Of a stretch of 64,000 nucleotides of DNA, positions 39,937 through 49,682 are shown one piece after another (position 1 is the stretch's first letter; every line of letters begins with the position of its first letter). The notes beneath the pieces were generated by a model that made no database searches, was not told the DNA's origin, and saw only the letters and a list, made by a program, of their open reading frames with translations. Source of the DNA: Oryzicola mucosus (GTDB lineage: Bacteria > Pseudomonadota > Alphaproteobacteria > Rhizobiales > Rhizobiaceae); the NCBI RefSeq assembly GCF_014534685.1, contig NZ_JACVVX010000001.1, positions 1,132,501 through 1,196,500 on the forward strand. The letters run 5' to 3'. Both the position numbers and the translations under genes were made by a program.

Positions 39937-40344
39937 ATGGCTGAAGCTTTCCAGTTCGAACTCGTCTCTCCCGAGCGCTTGCTCGTGTCGGAAAAGATCG
40001 AGTCAGTCGTCATTCCGGCAACGGAAGGCGAAATGACCGTCATGGCCAACCACGCTCCGGTCATGACCACGGTCAAGCCCGGCGTCGTGACGGTGAAGAC
40101 CGTCGGTGGCCAGGAAGAACGCTATGTCGTGTTCGGCGGTTTCGCCGATATCCTGCCCACCGGCTGCACGCTTCTGGCGGAGTCGGCGACCGCGGTGAAG
40201 CACATCGACCGCGCGGACCTTGCGCAGCGTATCCAGGATGCCCGCGAGGACGTCGCGGACGCCAAGGACGATCATTCCCGTACAAAGGCCGAAGAGTTCC
40301 TGCACCAACTGACGACGCTGGAAGGCGCTGTCATCCCAGCCTGA
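39937..40344 (+). CDS. atpC: F0F1 ATP synthase subunit epsilon
   Basis: Subunit epsilon (135 residues) regulates ATP hydrolysis by F1. The N-terminal beta-sandwich begins AEAFQFELVSPERLLVSEKI and has ATEGEMTVMANHAPVMTTVK; the C-terminal helical hairpin follows (DLAQRIQDAREDVADAKDD). The repeat hairpin upstream places the weak ribosome binding site (AACAGAAC) right behind a stable stem. A strong terminator follows. Confidence 0.96.
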   Translation: MAEAFQFELVSPERLLVSEKIESVVIPATEGEMTVMANHAPVMTTVKPGVVTVKTVGGQEERYVVFGGFADILPTGCTLLAESATAVKHIDRADLAQRIQDAREDVADAKDDHSRTKAEEFLHQLTTLEGAVIPA

Positions 40345-40365
40345 GGGTGGATGTACTGAAGTCTC

Positions 40366-40400
40366 AAAAGCCGGGCCTGCGAAGGTCCGGCTTTTTATTT
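40366..40400 (+). terminator. Rho-independent terminator of the atp operon
   Basis: A stem of about 12 base pairs (AAAAGCCGGGCCT / AGGTCCGGCTTTT) with a GCGA loop is followed by TTTATTTTGG. It ends the atpHAGDC operon, 22 bases after the atpC stop. Confidence 0.93.
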
Positions 40401-40425
40401 TGGCGGGATGCTATCTCGTTCCCCA

Positions 40426-41115
40426 TCAAGCTCGGGCATAGAGGCAGGTTCGCGCCACCGGACATGAGTTGCATTGCGGGTTGCTGTGGGTACAGGTCTG
40501 CTGACCGAAGCGTTTCATCAGCCGGTGAAGCTCTTCCAGTTCCTGCGCGGACCAGCTTGGGCAGCGCGCCATGACCGCTTCGAAGGCGATCCGGGCGTCC
40601 GCTCCGGCCCGCAGCACGCCTTGCCGGGTGAGAATCCGGATAATGTGTGTGTCGGCGACGAAGGCCGGCCGGGCGAGAGAGGTGAAGTTCAGCACCGAGG
40701 CGGATACTTTGCGGCCGACACCGGGAAGGCGCTCGAGCCACCGCAAGGCATCCATCACCGGCCATGCGGCGAGGAATGAAAGATCGAAATCCGGCGCGAT
40801 CTTGCCGACCGTCTGCAGCGTGCGGTGAAGATGGTCGGCCTTGTCTTCGGCATAGGTGACGGGGTGGATGGTCTCCAGCAATTCGTCAGGCTTGGCGAGA
40901 GCCATCGCCGGCCAGGTTTCATGACGTTCCAACAGGCGCCAATAGGCAGCCCATGATACGTCATCAAGCGTCTTGCTGCTGAGCAGCGATTTGACGAGTT
41001 GACCAATTGGCGACAGCCGCTCATAGGGCCGCGACGGCAGTTTCACCGCCGACCGCAGGCTCTCCTGGAGCGCGCCGATCTCGTTCCTGTTCTCGAATGC
41101 GAAAGCCAACTGCAT
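40426..41115 (-). CDS. Endonuclease III-like DNA glycosylase (HhH-GPD with [4Fe-4S])
   Basis: The 229-residue protein is a helix-hairpin-helix DNA glycosylase. The HhH motif LPGVGRKVSASVLNFTSLAR contains the Schiff-base Lys (K136), VADTHIIRILTR has the catalytic Asp (D155), and the C-terminal cluster C208-x6-C215-x2-C218-x5-C224 is exactly that of endonuclease III. The motif that in Nth reads LLSAQTTD is LLSSKTLDD, so the extrahelical-base pocket differs; the substrate may not be thymine glycol. It shares a 149-base AT-rich divergent region with the methyltransferase gene. It may be a house-keeping glycosylase or part of the accessory module. Confidence 0.88.
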   Translation of the reverse strand: MQLAFAFENRNEIGALQESLRSAVKLPSRPYERLSPIGQLVKSLLSSKTLDDVSWAAYWRLLERHETWPAMALAKPDELLETIHPVTYAEDKADHLHRTLQTVGKIAPDFDLSFLAAWPVMDALRWLERLPGVGRKVSASVLNFTSLARPAFVADTHIIRILTRQGVLRAGADARIAFEAVMARCPSWSAQELEELHRLMKRFGQQTCTHSNPQCNSCPVARTCLYARA

Positions 41116-41264
41116 CGATCTGATATGGAACAAATTGCGAACATCTTGAAGGCGTCGACTTTGATTTTTTATGAGGCTTACTACCACAGATTGTGATTGG
41201 GCCCTTTACGATAAGAATACAATCTATAAGAGTATTCAGGGCAGATACTCGGAGGAGTGGCGGA
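41116..41264. promoter_or_regulatory. AT-rich divergent region between the glycosylase and Mod genes
   Basis: This 149-base region is much richer in A and T than its surroundings (for example TTGATTTTTTATGAGGCTTA). It must carry promoters for both the glycosylase and the Mod gene. Its end holds GGAGGAGTGGCGGA, the Mod ribosome binding site. The base shift suggests a junction between native and acquired DNA (inference). Confidence 0.45.
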
Positions 41265-42836
41265 ATGGTTGATCGCAGGGGGCGTCTTGAACTCGTCTGG
41301 GTCAACAAGGACGACCGCCCTCTGCTGGAGCCCCGCATTCTTCTTGAAGAGGATAGCAAGAGTTACCCGCCCGGCGCCGCGTCGGACAACATGTTGATCT
41401 TTGGAGACAATCTGCTTGCGCTGAAGGCCCTGGAGCAGGATTTCGCCGGCAAGGTGAAGTGCTGCTTCATCGACCCTCCGTATAATACCGGCAGCGCTTT
41501 CACGCATTATGACGATGGGATGGAGCACTCTATCTGGCTGGGCCTGATGCGCGACCGGCTGGAACTCATCCGCAACTTGCTGTCTGAAGACGGCTCTCTG
41601 TGGATCAGCATCGACGACAATGAAGCGCATTACCTCAAGGTGCTGTGCGACGAGATCTTCGGGCGTATCAATTTCGTTGCCAATGTCGTCTGGCAGAAGC
41701 GGACCTCGCCAGATGCGCGGCTTGGCTTGGGCGGTGCGCATGATCACATTCTCGTCTTCGCCAAGGATGCGAGCAAACTGAAATTCCGGCCCATTCTCCG
41801 CAGCGACAAGCAAACCAAGGGCTATCGCAATCCCGACAATGATCCGCGTGGACCATGGACCTCGTCCGACTTTACGGCCCAAGGTTATCGTCCTAACCAG
41901 ATGTATGAGATCGTCACGCCCGGCGGCGCGCGGCACAAGCCGCAGGCTGGCCGGTGCTGGAAGAACATCGAGCCTGTTTTTCGGCAGCTTGTGGAGGATA
42001 ACCGCGTCTATTTCGGCAGGGATGGCAAGGGCGTTCCCCGACGCAAGACCTTCCTATCCGAAAGCGAAGGCATTGCTGCTTGGAGTTGGTGGAACAATGA
42101 GGATGTCGGCCACAATCAGGAAGCGAAGAAAGAGAGCATCGTATTGTTTGGTGCAGCCGATGCCTTTGCTACGCCCAAGCCCGAGCGGCTGATCAAGCGG
42201 GTACTGGAGATCGCCACCGATCCCGGCGACCTCGTGCTCGATTCTTTTGCCGGATCCGGCACCACTGGCGCGGTTGCTCACAAGATGGGACGGCGCTGGA
42301 TCATGGTCGAACTTGGCGAGCACTGCCACACCCATATCCTGCCGCGCCTGCGTAAGGTGGTCGATGGCAGTGACGTGGGCGGCGTGACCAAGACGCTGGG
42401 TTGGACAGGCGGCGGCGCGTTCCGCTATTTCAAGCTCGCGCCGTCGCTGCTGCAGAAAGACCTGTTCGGCCGCCCCGTGATTGCACAGGACTATGACGCT
42501 GCCATGCTGGCGCGCGCCGTCTGCAGGATTGAAGGCTTCACCTATGCGCCGAGCGATATCTTCCACTGGCAGCACGGCTACTCCACCGAAAGCGATTTCA
42601 TCTATGTGACGCCGAAGGTTCTGGACGCGGAGGAACTGGCGCTGCTGGATGAACAAGTCGGTCGGCGGCAAAGTCTGCTTGTGATGTGCCGCGCTTTCCG
42701 TGCTCATGCTGGCCGCTTCGAGCGGCTGACAGTGCGCAAGATTCCGGGGCATCTGCTGGCGTCCTGCGATTGGGGCCGTGACGACTACAGCCTGCCTTCG
42801 GCGAGGCTGGCACCCGAAGCGGCGGCGGATTACTGA
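41265..42836 (+). CDS. Type III-like beta-class adenine-N6 DNA methyltransferase (Mod)
   Basis: The 523-residue enzyme has the order of a beta-class amino-methyltransferase: motif IV DPPYNTGS at residues 70-77 and then, after a target-recognition region of about 250 residues, motif I DSFAGSGTTG at 326-335, with RRWIMVELGEHCHTHI after it. The N-terminus has LIFGDNLLALKALE, the usual lead-in of type III Mod proteins. The C-terminal 170 residues (KLAPSLLQKDLFG onward) are of the Mod type. It should methylate adenines and protect host DNA from the Res protein encoded 11 bases downstream. The ATG at 41265 has GGAGGAG upstream; a GTG 24 codons earlier is not favoured. Confidence 0.92.
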   Translation: MVDRRGRLELVWVNKDDRPLLEPRILLEEDSKSYPPGAASDNMLIFGDNLLALKALEQDFAGKVKCCFIDPPYNTGSAFTHYDDGMEHSIWLGLMRDRLELIRNLLSEDGSLWISIDDNEAHYLKVLCDEIFGRINFVANVVWQKRTSPDARLGLGGAHDHILVFAKDASKLKFRPILRSDKQTKGYRNPDNDPRGPWTSSDFTAQGYRPNQMYEIVTPGGARHKPQAGRCWKNIEPVFRQLVEDNRVYFGRDGKGVPRRKTFLSESEGIAAWSWWNNEDVGHNQEAKKESIVLFGAADAFATPKPERLIKRVLEIATDPGDLVLDSFAGSGTTGAVAHKMGRRWIMVELGEHCHTHILPRLRKVVDGSDVGGVTKTLGWTGGGAFRYFKLAPSLLQKDLFGRPVIAQDYDAAMLARAVCRIEGFTYAPSDIFHWQHGYSTESDFIYVTPKVLDAEELALLDEQVGRRQSLLVMCRAFRAHAGRFERLTVRKIPGHLLASCDWGRDDYSLPSARLAPEAAADY

Positions 42837-42847
42837 GCGGCTTAACC

Positions 42848-45493
42848 ATGGACAGCACGGCGTCGACGATCGCACAACGGCTCAGCCTGCGCGCGCCGCA
42901 AGGCGAAGCGCTTGAGAGGCTTGCCGGGCTGACGGAGCTTCTGCCGATGCGGCGGCAGGCGGATCGCACAGCTGAAATGGAAACACTGCTGGCCGCGGTG
43001 CGCGCGGTGTTTCCGTCCGTGCAGGATTTCGAGCGCGACTTTCCCAGCGTCTGCTTTGCGCTCGCCACCGGCGTCGGCAAGACGCGGCTGATGGGCGCCT
43101 TCATCGGCTATCTCAATGCGGTTCACGGCATTCGCAACTTCTTCGTGCTGGCGCCCAACCTCACCATCTACGAAAAGCTGATCACGGATTTCACCCCGAA
43201 CACGCCGAAATATGTGCTGCGCGGGCTGTCGGATTTTGCCGTTCTGCCGCCGATGCTGGTGACGGGCGAGACCTTCGAACGCCAGATACGTTCCGGCGGA
43301 CGGCTGCTGCCGGTGGCTATCAACATCTTCAACAGTTCCAAGATCAATGCCGAGCTGCGCAGCGACAAGCTGCGCATGCGAACATTTCGCGAGGAGATAG
43401 GCTCCAGCTATTTCGACCATCTGGCTGGCCTCGACGACCTCGTGCTGATCATGGACGAGTCGCATCGCTATCGTGCCTCGGCGGGGGTGCGGGCGCTGAA
43501 CGAACTCAACCCACTGCTGGGGCTCGAACTGACCGCGACGCCGTTCGTGGAAACGTCGCGCGGAACCGCGCCGTTTCGCAATGTCATCTACGATTATCCG
43601 CTGGCGCGCGCCATCGCCGACGGTTTCGTGAAGGAGCCCGCCGTCGTAACGTGCGAGAATTTTTCGGCAATCGGGCTTTCCGAGAGCGAACTCGAACGCA
43701 TCAAGCTCGAAGACGGCGTTCGCCTGCATGAGAGCGTCAAGGTGGAGCTTGAAACCCATGCCCGAAACACGGGCGAGCGCCTGGTCAAGCCGTTCGTGCT
43801 GGTGATCGCTCGCAACATTTCGCATGCCGCAGAGATCGTTGCTGTGCTGCAATCGCCCGATTTTGCCGGCGGGCGCTATGCCGGCAAGGTAATCCAGGTC
43901 GATTCCAGCGTGAAGGAGGAGGAGACGATCAAGCGCCTGCTGCGCATCGAGCGCGCGGAAGAGGCGACCGAGATCGTCGTCCACGTCAACATGCTGAAGG
44001 AAGGCTGGGATGTGAACAACCTCTACACCATCGTACCGCTGCGCGCCGCCAATGCCCGCACGCTCATCGAGCAGTCGATTGGGCGCGGTCTGCGCCTGCC
44101 TTTCGGAAAGCGCACCGGCATTCCCGCGCTGGACCGGCTGTCTATCGTCGCACATGACCGCTTTCAGGAGATCGTCGAAGAGGCGCGAAGGCCGGGTTCG
44201 GTGTTGCGCTTGGCAGAGGTCATTCTGCCGGAGGCGGATGCGCCGGTGCCCACTGTCAGCGTCGAATCCATACCGCTGGTCGAGATGCGGCTGGGACTGT
44301 CCGCAGCGTCTGTGGGTTCGGAGGCGCGTTTCGCCTTGCAGGAAAGGCCGGCGGTCGCCTTCGTGTGGGAGACGCTTGCAGGACTGGAACGTCAGCCCGA
44401 CGCCTTGCCAGATCTCAGCGCCTTGGCGGAGCCAGCTTTTCGCGCGCAGCTTGTCGAGCGGTTGATGCAAGCGCCAACCGTTCCGCCGGCCGCAGTCAAT
44501 GCCGCCGATCTCGTGGATCGCGTGGCGGAGGTGGTGGCCGAGACGATGATTTCCATTCCGCGCATCATGGCGGTTCCGGAGCCAGGCTCCGTCGGTGTGC
44601 TGATGCCGTTTCGGCTCGATCTTGCCGCCATGCGGTTCGAGCCGCCCAGCGAGACGCTTTGGATAGCTCATCTCAGCACCGGCAGGGTCGACCGCATCGG
44701 CGCCGCCGACAGGACCGATGCGGGATCCCGCCTCGAAGATATTGTCGTGGATGTCCTGTCGTCGCTGGACGACGTCGCCTACGAGTTCAATGTCGACGTG
44801 TTGCAGGATCTTGCCGCTCAGGTCGCGGCGCATCTGCGCTCACAGATGGATGAGGCGTCGGCCTGCCGAACCGCGCGCTTTCACGGCAAGGAGATCGCGC
44901 GGTTCGTGCGAGCGCAAATGCCGTGGCGCGTTGCTGCGGCCAGCGGGATTGCGCGAACCTTGGTGACGCGCGGCTTCACCTTGCTGCGGCCTTCCGCCTA
45001 TTCGATTGCCGCGGATGCTGAGCCTCTCAATTTTCGTCGGCCGCCGCGGGATCGCAGCACCATGGGCCGGCATCTGTTCGGCGGGTTCTCGCGCTGCCTC
45101 TATCCGTTGCAGAAATTCGATTCCGACCCCGAGCGGGTGATAGCTGTCATCCTCGACCGCGATGCGTTGAAATGGTTCAGGCCATCAAGGGGACAGTTCC
45201 AGATTTTCTATCGGCTGGATGGCGACACCTCCGAGTATCAGCCGGATTTCGTCGCCGAGACCTTCGAGGCCATTCTGATGATCGAGGTCAAGGGCACCGA
45301 CCGGATGACGGCCTGGGATGTGCTGGCAAAGCGGGATGCCGCTGTCGAGTGGTGCCGTCAGGCGAGCATGCACGCTCTGGCGCACGGTGGAAAGCCATGG
45401 CGCTATTTGCTCGTGCCACATGACCGAATCGCGGAAAACATGTCGCTCGAGGGGTTGGTCAGGCTGTTTCGCACCCTCGCAGAACCCGGCTGA
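42848..45493 (+). CDS. Type III-like restriction helicase-nuclease (Res)
   Basis: The 881-residue protein has a superfamily 2 helicase core and a C-terminal nuclease. Walker A is ATGVGKT at 73-79, the DEAH-type box MDESH at 202-206, the T-A-T motif ELTATPF, and motif VI QSIGRGLRLPFG at 409-420. The C-terminus has a PD-(D/E)xK nuclease core, D800 with EVK at 813-815 (YQPDFVAE and LMIEVKG). This is the plan of type III Res subunits. The length is on the short side of Res proteins (about 900-1000). It follows the Mod gene by 11 bases and forms an operon with it. No transposase or integrase gene is near. Confidence 0.9.
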   Translation: MDSTASTIAQRLSLRAPQGEALERLAGLTELLPMRRQADRTAEMETLLAAVRAVFPSVQDFERDFPSVCFALATGVGKTRLMGAFIGYLNAVHGIRNFFVLAPNLTIYEKLITDFTPNTPKYVLRGLSDFAVLPPMLVTGETFERQIRSGGRLLPVAINIFNSSKINAELRSDKLRMRTFREEIGSSYFDHLAGLDDLVLIMDESHRYRASAGVRALNELNPLLGLELTATPFVETSRGTAPFRNVIYDYPLARAIADGFVKEPAVVTCENFSAIGLSESELERIKLEDGVRLHESVKVELETHARNTGERLVKPFVLVIARNISHAAEIVAVLQSPDFAGGRYAGKVIQVDSSVKEEETIKRLLRIERAEEATEIVVHVNMLKEGWDVNNLYTIVPLRAANARTLIEQSIGRGLRLPFGKRTGIPALDRLSIVAHDRFQEIVEEARRPGSVLRLAEVILPEADAPVPTVSVESIPLVEMRLGLSAASVGSEARFALQERPAVAFVWETLAGLERQPDALPDLSALAEPAFRAQLVERLMQAPTVPPAAVNAADLVDRVAEVVAETMISIPRIMAVPEPGSVGVLMPFRLDLAAMRFEPPSETLWIAHLSTGRVDRIGAADRTDAGSRLEDIVVDVLSSLDDVAYEFNVDVLQDLAAQVAAHLRSQMDEASACRTARFHGKEIARFVRAQMPWRVAAASGIARTLVTRGFTLLRPSAYSIAADAEPLNFRRPPRDRSTMGRHLFGGFSRCLYPLQKFDSDPERVIAVILDRDALKWFRPSRGQFQIFYRLDGDTSEYQPDFVAETFEAILMIEVKGTDRMTAWDVLAKRDAAVEWCRQASMHALAHGGKPWRYLLVPHDRIAENMSLEGLVRLFRTLAEPG

Positions 45494-46234
45494 TCAGGGC
45501 CGCAGCATGCGCCGCATCACCTCGCCGAGCGTCAGCGTGTGGTCGAAGCGGCCATGCCGGATGAACTCCAGCGTCTCGGCAATGACCAGCGGGTTGTTCA
45601 TCATAAAGGTATGCGAGGCGCTGAGCACGATGTGGTCGGCCATGCCATCCACCTTGGTGCTTTCCACCGAAACCTTGCCGTCGTTCGGGCCGGTAAACAC
45701 CGACGACATCAGCGGGTTGAGGCTGAGAGTGCCGGCAATCACCCCGACGGGGAACGTCACCGGTCCAAGCGCATTCGGAAGACTGTCTCTGGCGGTGCCG
45801 AGCTGCAGTCCGGCAGGGCCGTTGATCCACTGAAATGCCGTCAGGCCGCCGAGTGTATCGACCAGTTCCGACCCGTGGTTCGGCGGCCCCAACATGACGG
45901 TTCGGCCGAGATTGGCCGGCCGGTTGTCGGCAAGCCAGGCGCGGGCAAGAATGCCGCCCATGGAATGGGTGACGAAATGGATCTTGCCGGCTTCTGCACC
46001 GCATCGCTCAACCGAATCGGACACGAAGGACATCAATTCCTCGACCGGCGCATTGGTGGAGGGGTAGCTGTCGTTGACCACCTTGTAGTCAAAGGCGGAG
46101 AGCGTCTCCTCCATCAGCGTCAGTGAGTTTTCCGTGCGTCCGAGACCGTGCAGCAGCACGACGCAGTCTTGGGCTTGGGCAAGGGCAGGGATCAGCATCA
46201 TGACGATCAGGATAAGGGCGCGCATGGAGTTCAT
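45494..46234 (-). CDS. Secreted alpha/beta hydrolase (lipase-like)
   Basis: The 246-residue protein has a signal peptide ([20 protein letters not shown], cleavage near AQA) and a lipase-like alpha/beta fold: oxyanion region [15 protein letters not shown], nucleophile elbow [15 protein letters not shown] with THSMG, catalytic Asp in [12 protein letters not shown] and His in [12 protein letters not shown]. It resembles PGAP1/LipA-like esterases. It ends on the base after the Res stop, so the two are tail to tail without any gap. An alternative ATG at 46225 is possible. Confidence 0.9.
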   Translation of the reverse strand: MNSMRALILIVMMLIPALAQAQDCVVLLHGLGRTENSLTLMEETLSAFDYKVVNDSYPSTNAPVEELMSFVSDSVERCGAEAGKIHFVTHSMGGILARAWLADNRPANLGRTVMLGPPNHGSELVDTLGGLTAFQWINGPAGLQLGTARDSLPNALGPVTFPVGVIAGTLSLNPLMSSVFTGPNDGKVSVESTKVDGMADHIVLSASHTFMMNNPLVIAETLEFIRHGRFDHTLTLGEVMRRMLRP

Positions 46235-46290
46235 CTAGCGCTGGTCGGGTGAGGCGCTCAAGAGCAAGCCGGGGCGACAGATGGCAAATT

Positions 46291-47283
46291 TCAGTCGTCG
46301 TGGAGGATGAATTCCAGATAGACATTGCGCTGGAAGATAGAGCCGTTGTCGTCGGAGATCAGCGAGACCATCAGCGCCCCGTCGTCGCGGCGCCAGACGT
46401 CCAGCCCTTCCATATTGTCGATCTGGTAGCTCATGTCGGTGTACAGCAGAACCGGACCGTCGGCGATCGAGCCGGCGCGGATCGTTTCGGCGTCGATGCG
46501 CCTAAGACGCATGCGGACGCCCGTGACGACGAAGTAGCTGCGTTCGAGCAGCAACAGGTCGCCATCGGGCAGGAAGGCGCCATCTGTGATGTCGAAGTCG
46601 CCGTCGCGGCGGATGGTGAAAATGCCCTTTTGCGGCCCCTCCAGAATGGCGGCGAAAACGTTGCCCTGCTTGTCGATGCTGCGCTCGGAGACGGCGACCA
46701 AGGCGCCACGCAGCGGCCCATCCTTGGCGGCGAAGGCAAGCGTCTCGATGCCTTTGTTCTGGCGCAGTTCCCAGCGTGGGATAAGGAAATCGCGCTGACG
46801 GATCGGGCCTTTCATGGCGCCCGGCTGCAAGCGGTATTCCTCGACGCGGTGGTTGCGTTCGTAGCCCACAGCGGCGATCCCGTCACGCACCGCCAGGCTT
46901 TCCGCATCGGCGGCGAGTTTGCCGTCCAGCGGCTTGCCAGACGCGTCGACCATCGCCTGCATGCGGAAGTTTTCGAGGCCGGTGGGGTGCATCGTGGCGT
47001 CGCGGGCAATGGTGCCAAAATACCAGTAGCCGGTATCGGCGACGCCGATGAAATCGCTGCCAGGCCCCATGAAGCGAAAGGCGGAGAAACTACCAAAGGC
47101 TCGCGCTGGCGCATTGAATTCCAATCCGCCGACAAATTCGAGCGTGCCGAAGCGCGTGGTGTCGCGGCCGATCTGGAATTGCGTGATCGGGCGTGCCGTG
47201 ACGACGATAGGATCGGCCGCAGCTGGAAGAGCCTGGAACAGCAAAGATGCTGTGAGCAGGCAAGCGAGAGTGCTACGCTTCAT
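46291..47283 (-). CDS. Esterase-like activity of phytase family periplasmic protein
   Basis: The 330-residue exported protein has a signal peptide ([18 protein letters not shown]) and matches the phytase-like beta-propeller family: [60 protein letters not shown] and [19 protein letters not shown], each with a G-(L/I)E type blade motif. The biochemical role is not established. Its start overlaps the cobT stop by four bases, so it is in the cobT transcript. Confidence 0.9.
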   Translation of the reverse strand: MKRSTLACLLTASLLFQALPAAADPIVVTARPITQFQIGRDTTRFGTLEFVGGLEFNAPARAFGSFSAFRFMGPGSDFIGVADTGYWYFGTIARDATMHPTGLENFRMQAMVDASGKPLDGKLAADAESLAVRDGIAAVGYERNHRVEEYRLQPGAMKGPIRQRDFLIPRWELRQNKGIETLAFAAKDGPLRGALVAVSERSIDKQGNVFAAILEGPQKGIFTIRRDGDFDITDGAFLPDGDLLLLERSYFVVTGVRMRLRRIDAETIRAGSIADGPVLLYTDMSYQIDNMEGLDVWRRDDGALMVSLISDDNGSIFQRNVYLEFILHDD

Positions 47284-49178
47284 CCCGCCCGACGGGCGCC
47301 GCCACGGCGGGTCTCGCGCGTGCTTTCCTCGCCGAACAGCGAGGCGAGCTGCTCGGTCATGGCGCCTGCCAGTTCCTCTGCATCGACGATGGTGACGGCG
47401 CGGCGATAATAGCGCGTCACGTCATGGCCGATGCCGATGGCCAGCAGTTCGACCGGCGAGCGGGTCTCGATGAGGTCGATGACGCCGCGCAGATGCCGTT
47501 CGAGATAGTTGCCGGGATTTACCGACAGGGTCGAATCGTCAACCGGAGCGCCGTCCGAGATCATCATCAGGATCTTGCGCTGCTCGGGCCGTGCCATCAG
47601 GCGCTGATGCGCCCACAGCAACGCTTCGCCGTCGATGTTCTCCTTGAGCAGGCCCTCGCGCATCATCAGGCCGAGATTGCGGCGCGAGCGGCGCCATGGC
47701 GCGTCGGCGGATTTGTAGATGATGTGGCGCAGATCGTTGAGACGACCCGGATTCGGCGGCTTGCCGTCCTTCAGCCACTTCTCGCGTGCCTGTCCGCCCT
47801 TCCAGGCGCGGGTGGTGAAACCGAGAATTTCGACCGAGACGCCACAGCGCTCCAGCGTGCGCGCCAGAATATCGGCGCAGGTCGCCGCAACCGTAATCGG
47901 CCGGCCCCGCATCGAGCCGGAGTTGTCGAGCACCAGCGTGACGACCGTGTCGCGGAATTTGGTGTCACGCTCCTGCTTGAAGGACAGTGGCTGCATGGGA
48001 TCGATGACCACACGCACCAGCCGCGCCGGATCGAGATAGCCTTCCTCAAGGTCGAAATCCCAAGACCGGTTCTGCTGCGCCATCAGGCGGCGCTGCAGTC
48101 GGTTGGCAAGGCGTCCGACGACGCCCTGTAGATTGGCGAGCTGCTTGTCGAGGAACGCGCGCAGCCGGTCGAGTTCGTCCTCGTCGCACAGTTCCTCGGC
48201 GCCCACCGTCTCGTCGAAGGTGGTGGTGAAGACCTTATAGTCGAATTCCTTGGAGAAATTGGCGAAGGGGTTGTCCTGCCGCTTGGCCTCGCCCGGCGTC
48301 TCCGACTCCATCTCGTCGTCATCCGCCATGTCGTCGGCGGTGGCGTCGGAGGCCTCCATTTCGCCCTGCTGCTCCTCCGAATCAGAAGCCTCGGAGTCCT
48401 CGGACGGAGAAGGTTCGGCACCCTCGTCGTCTTCGCCGGATTCGGGGCTTTCGTCCTCGCCCTGCGGCTGGTCGTCGTCTTGATCCTCGGAGTCCTCGGT
48501 CTCCTGGTCGTCGCCGAGTTCCTCTGCCATTTCCATGGAAACCAGCATCTCGCGGATGATGCGGGCGAAAGCCTGCTGGTCCTCGATCTTGCCTTCGAGA
48601 TTGGCGAGTTCGCCGCCGGCCTTGTCGTCGATCCAACTGCGCCACAGGGAGACCAGGCGTTCGCCGCTCTGCGGTATCGGGCGGCCGGTCAGCTTTTCGC
48701 GCACCACCAGCGCCAGCGCATCTTCCAGCGGCGCTTCCTCGCGGTCACTGACGGAGGCGAGGTTGGATTTGGTGTATTTGTCCTCCAGCATGGAGGCGAT
48801 GTTGTCGCCTACGCCAGTCATCGCGCGGCTGCCGATGGACTCGACCCGCGCCTGTTCGATTGCGTCGAAAATGGCGCGCGCCTGCTTGCCTTCGGGGGCA
48901 AGGCGGGTGTGGATGCGGGTGTCGTGGCAGGCGCGGCGCAGTGCCATGGAATCGCCCAGGCCGCGGGTCACGGCAATATCGTTGGCTGACGGCTTCTTCG
49001 GCGGCTCCGGCAGGCGGGCGCGGTTGCCTGCAAGGGCGGGACGGTCCTTGCTGAAGGCAACTTCCATCTCGTTGTCGCCGGAGATCGCGCGCATGCAGAC
49101 GGTCACGGCGCGCTTGAAGCTGTCAGCCTCCGTGCCCGCCTTGGGTTTGTTGCGCGTATTGTCTCCGGCGCCAGCCAT
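47280..49178 (-). CDS. cobT: Aerobic cobaltochelatase subunit CobT
   Basis: CobT (632 residues) is the VWA-domain partner of the AAA+ CobS in the cobalt insertion step of aerobic cobalamin synthesis, where it activates CobN. It has an N-terminal region, an acidic linker of about 75 residues (222-296, with runs such as [20 protein letters not shown]), and a C-terminal VWA domain with MIDAS motif DNSGSMRG from residue 418. The linker is a normal feature of CobT. cobS lies upstream on the same strand with two small genes between them. CobN is not in the window. Confidence 0.96.
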   Translation of the reverse strand: MAGAGDNTRNKPKAGTEADSFKRAVTVCMRAISGDNEMEVAFSKDRPALAGNRARLPEPPKKPSANDIAVTRGLGDSMALRRACHDTRIHTRLAPEGKQARAIFDAIEQARVESIGSRAMTGVGDNIASMLEDKYTKSNLASVSDREEAPLEDALALVVREKLTGRPIPQSGERLVSLWRSWIDDKAGGELANLEGKIEDQQAFARIIREMLVSMEMAEELGDDQETEDSEDQDDDQPQGEDESPESGEDDEGAEPSPSEDSEASDSEEQQGEMEASDATADDMADDDEMESETPGEAKRQDNPFANFSKEFDYKVFTTTFDETVGAEELCDEDELDRLRAFLDKQLANLQGVVGRLANRLQRRLMAQQNRSWDFDLEEGYLDPARLVRVVIDPMQPLSFKQERDTKFRDTVVTLVLDNSGSMRGRPITVAATCADILARTLERCGVSVEILGFTTRAWKGGQAREKWLKDGKPPNPGRLNDLRHIIYKSADAPWRRSRRNLGLMMREGLLKENIDGEALLWAHQRLMARPEQRKILMMISDGAPVDDSTLSVNPGNYLERHLRGVIDLIETRSPVELLAIGIGHDVTRYYRRAVTIVDAEELAGAMTEQLASLFGEESTRETRRGGARRAG

Positions 49179-49232
49179 CAGTGTCTAGGCCCTTTTCTGC
49201 GATTGAAGTGAGTCACGATGTTTCTCGGATGC

Positions 49233-49577
49233 TTATCTTGAACGGCCGTCATACGGGGTGGGCTTAAGGCTTTCGACGTCGACATCTTCAAGGCAGCGGA
49301 CGTTCACGGCAACCATTTCGGTGCCATCGGGCGCGGCCGCGCGAGCAAAGGATTCCATGCCGCAAACCGAACAGAACAGGTGCTGGATCTTGTTCGTGTT
49401 GAAGCGGTATTCGGTCAGCTTGGCTTCGCCATGCTCGAGTTCGAAGTTTTGCGCCGGAGTGAAGGCCAGGATGCCGCCCTGCCGCCTGCAATAGGAGCAG
49501 TTGCAGGTGATCGGATTGTCCAAATTCACGTCAACCTTGAAGCGTATCTCACCGCAATGACAACTGCCCTGATGCAT
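49233..49577 (-). CDS. GFA family zinc protein (CENP-V/GFA type)
   Basis: The 114-residue protein has the GFA zinc-binding cysteine pattern: GSCHCGEIRFK at 5-15, CNCSYCRRQGG at 25-35 and LFCSVCGMESFARA near 70. It belongs to a family first described for glutathione-dependent formaldehyde activation, but the activity of members like this is unproven. AGGAGG lies eight bases before the ATG. It lies between cobT and the small periplasmic gene. Confidence 0.92.
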   Translation of the reverse strand: MHQGSCHCGEIRFKVDVNLDNPITCNCSYCRRQGGILAFTPAQNFELEHGEAKLTEYRFNTNKIQHLFCSVCGMESFARAAAPDGTEMVAVNVRCLEDVDVESLKPTPYDGRSR

Positions 49578-49682
49578 CCTCGCCTCCTATCCAAGAACCA
49601 TATCGGCAGCGCCTTCGGACCGACACCAGCCGGCGTTGCGCCGGCGGACGTGTGCAACGCTACGCCTGCGCGCTGGCATATG

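Noticed and set aside
42842-44833. Minus-strand frame of 663 codons opposite Res
   Set aside because: It is entirely antisense to the conserved helicase motifs of Res and has no domain or ribosome binding site.
49629-49645. GCCGGCG-TTG-CGCCGGC hairpin after the small periplasmic gene
   Set aside because: The stem is perfect but has no T-tract on either strand, so I do not call a terminator.
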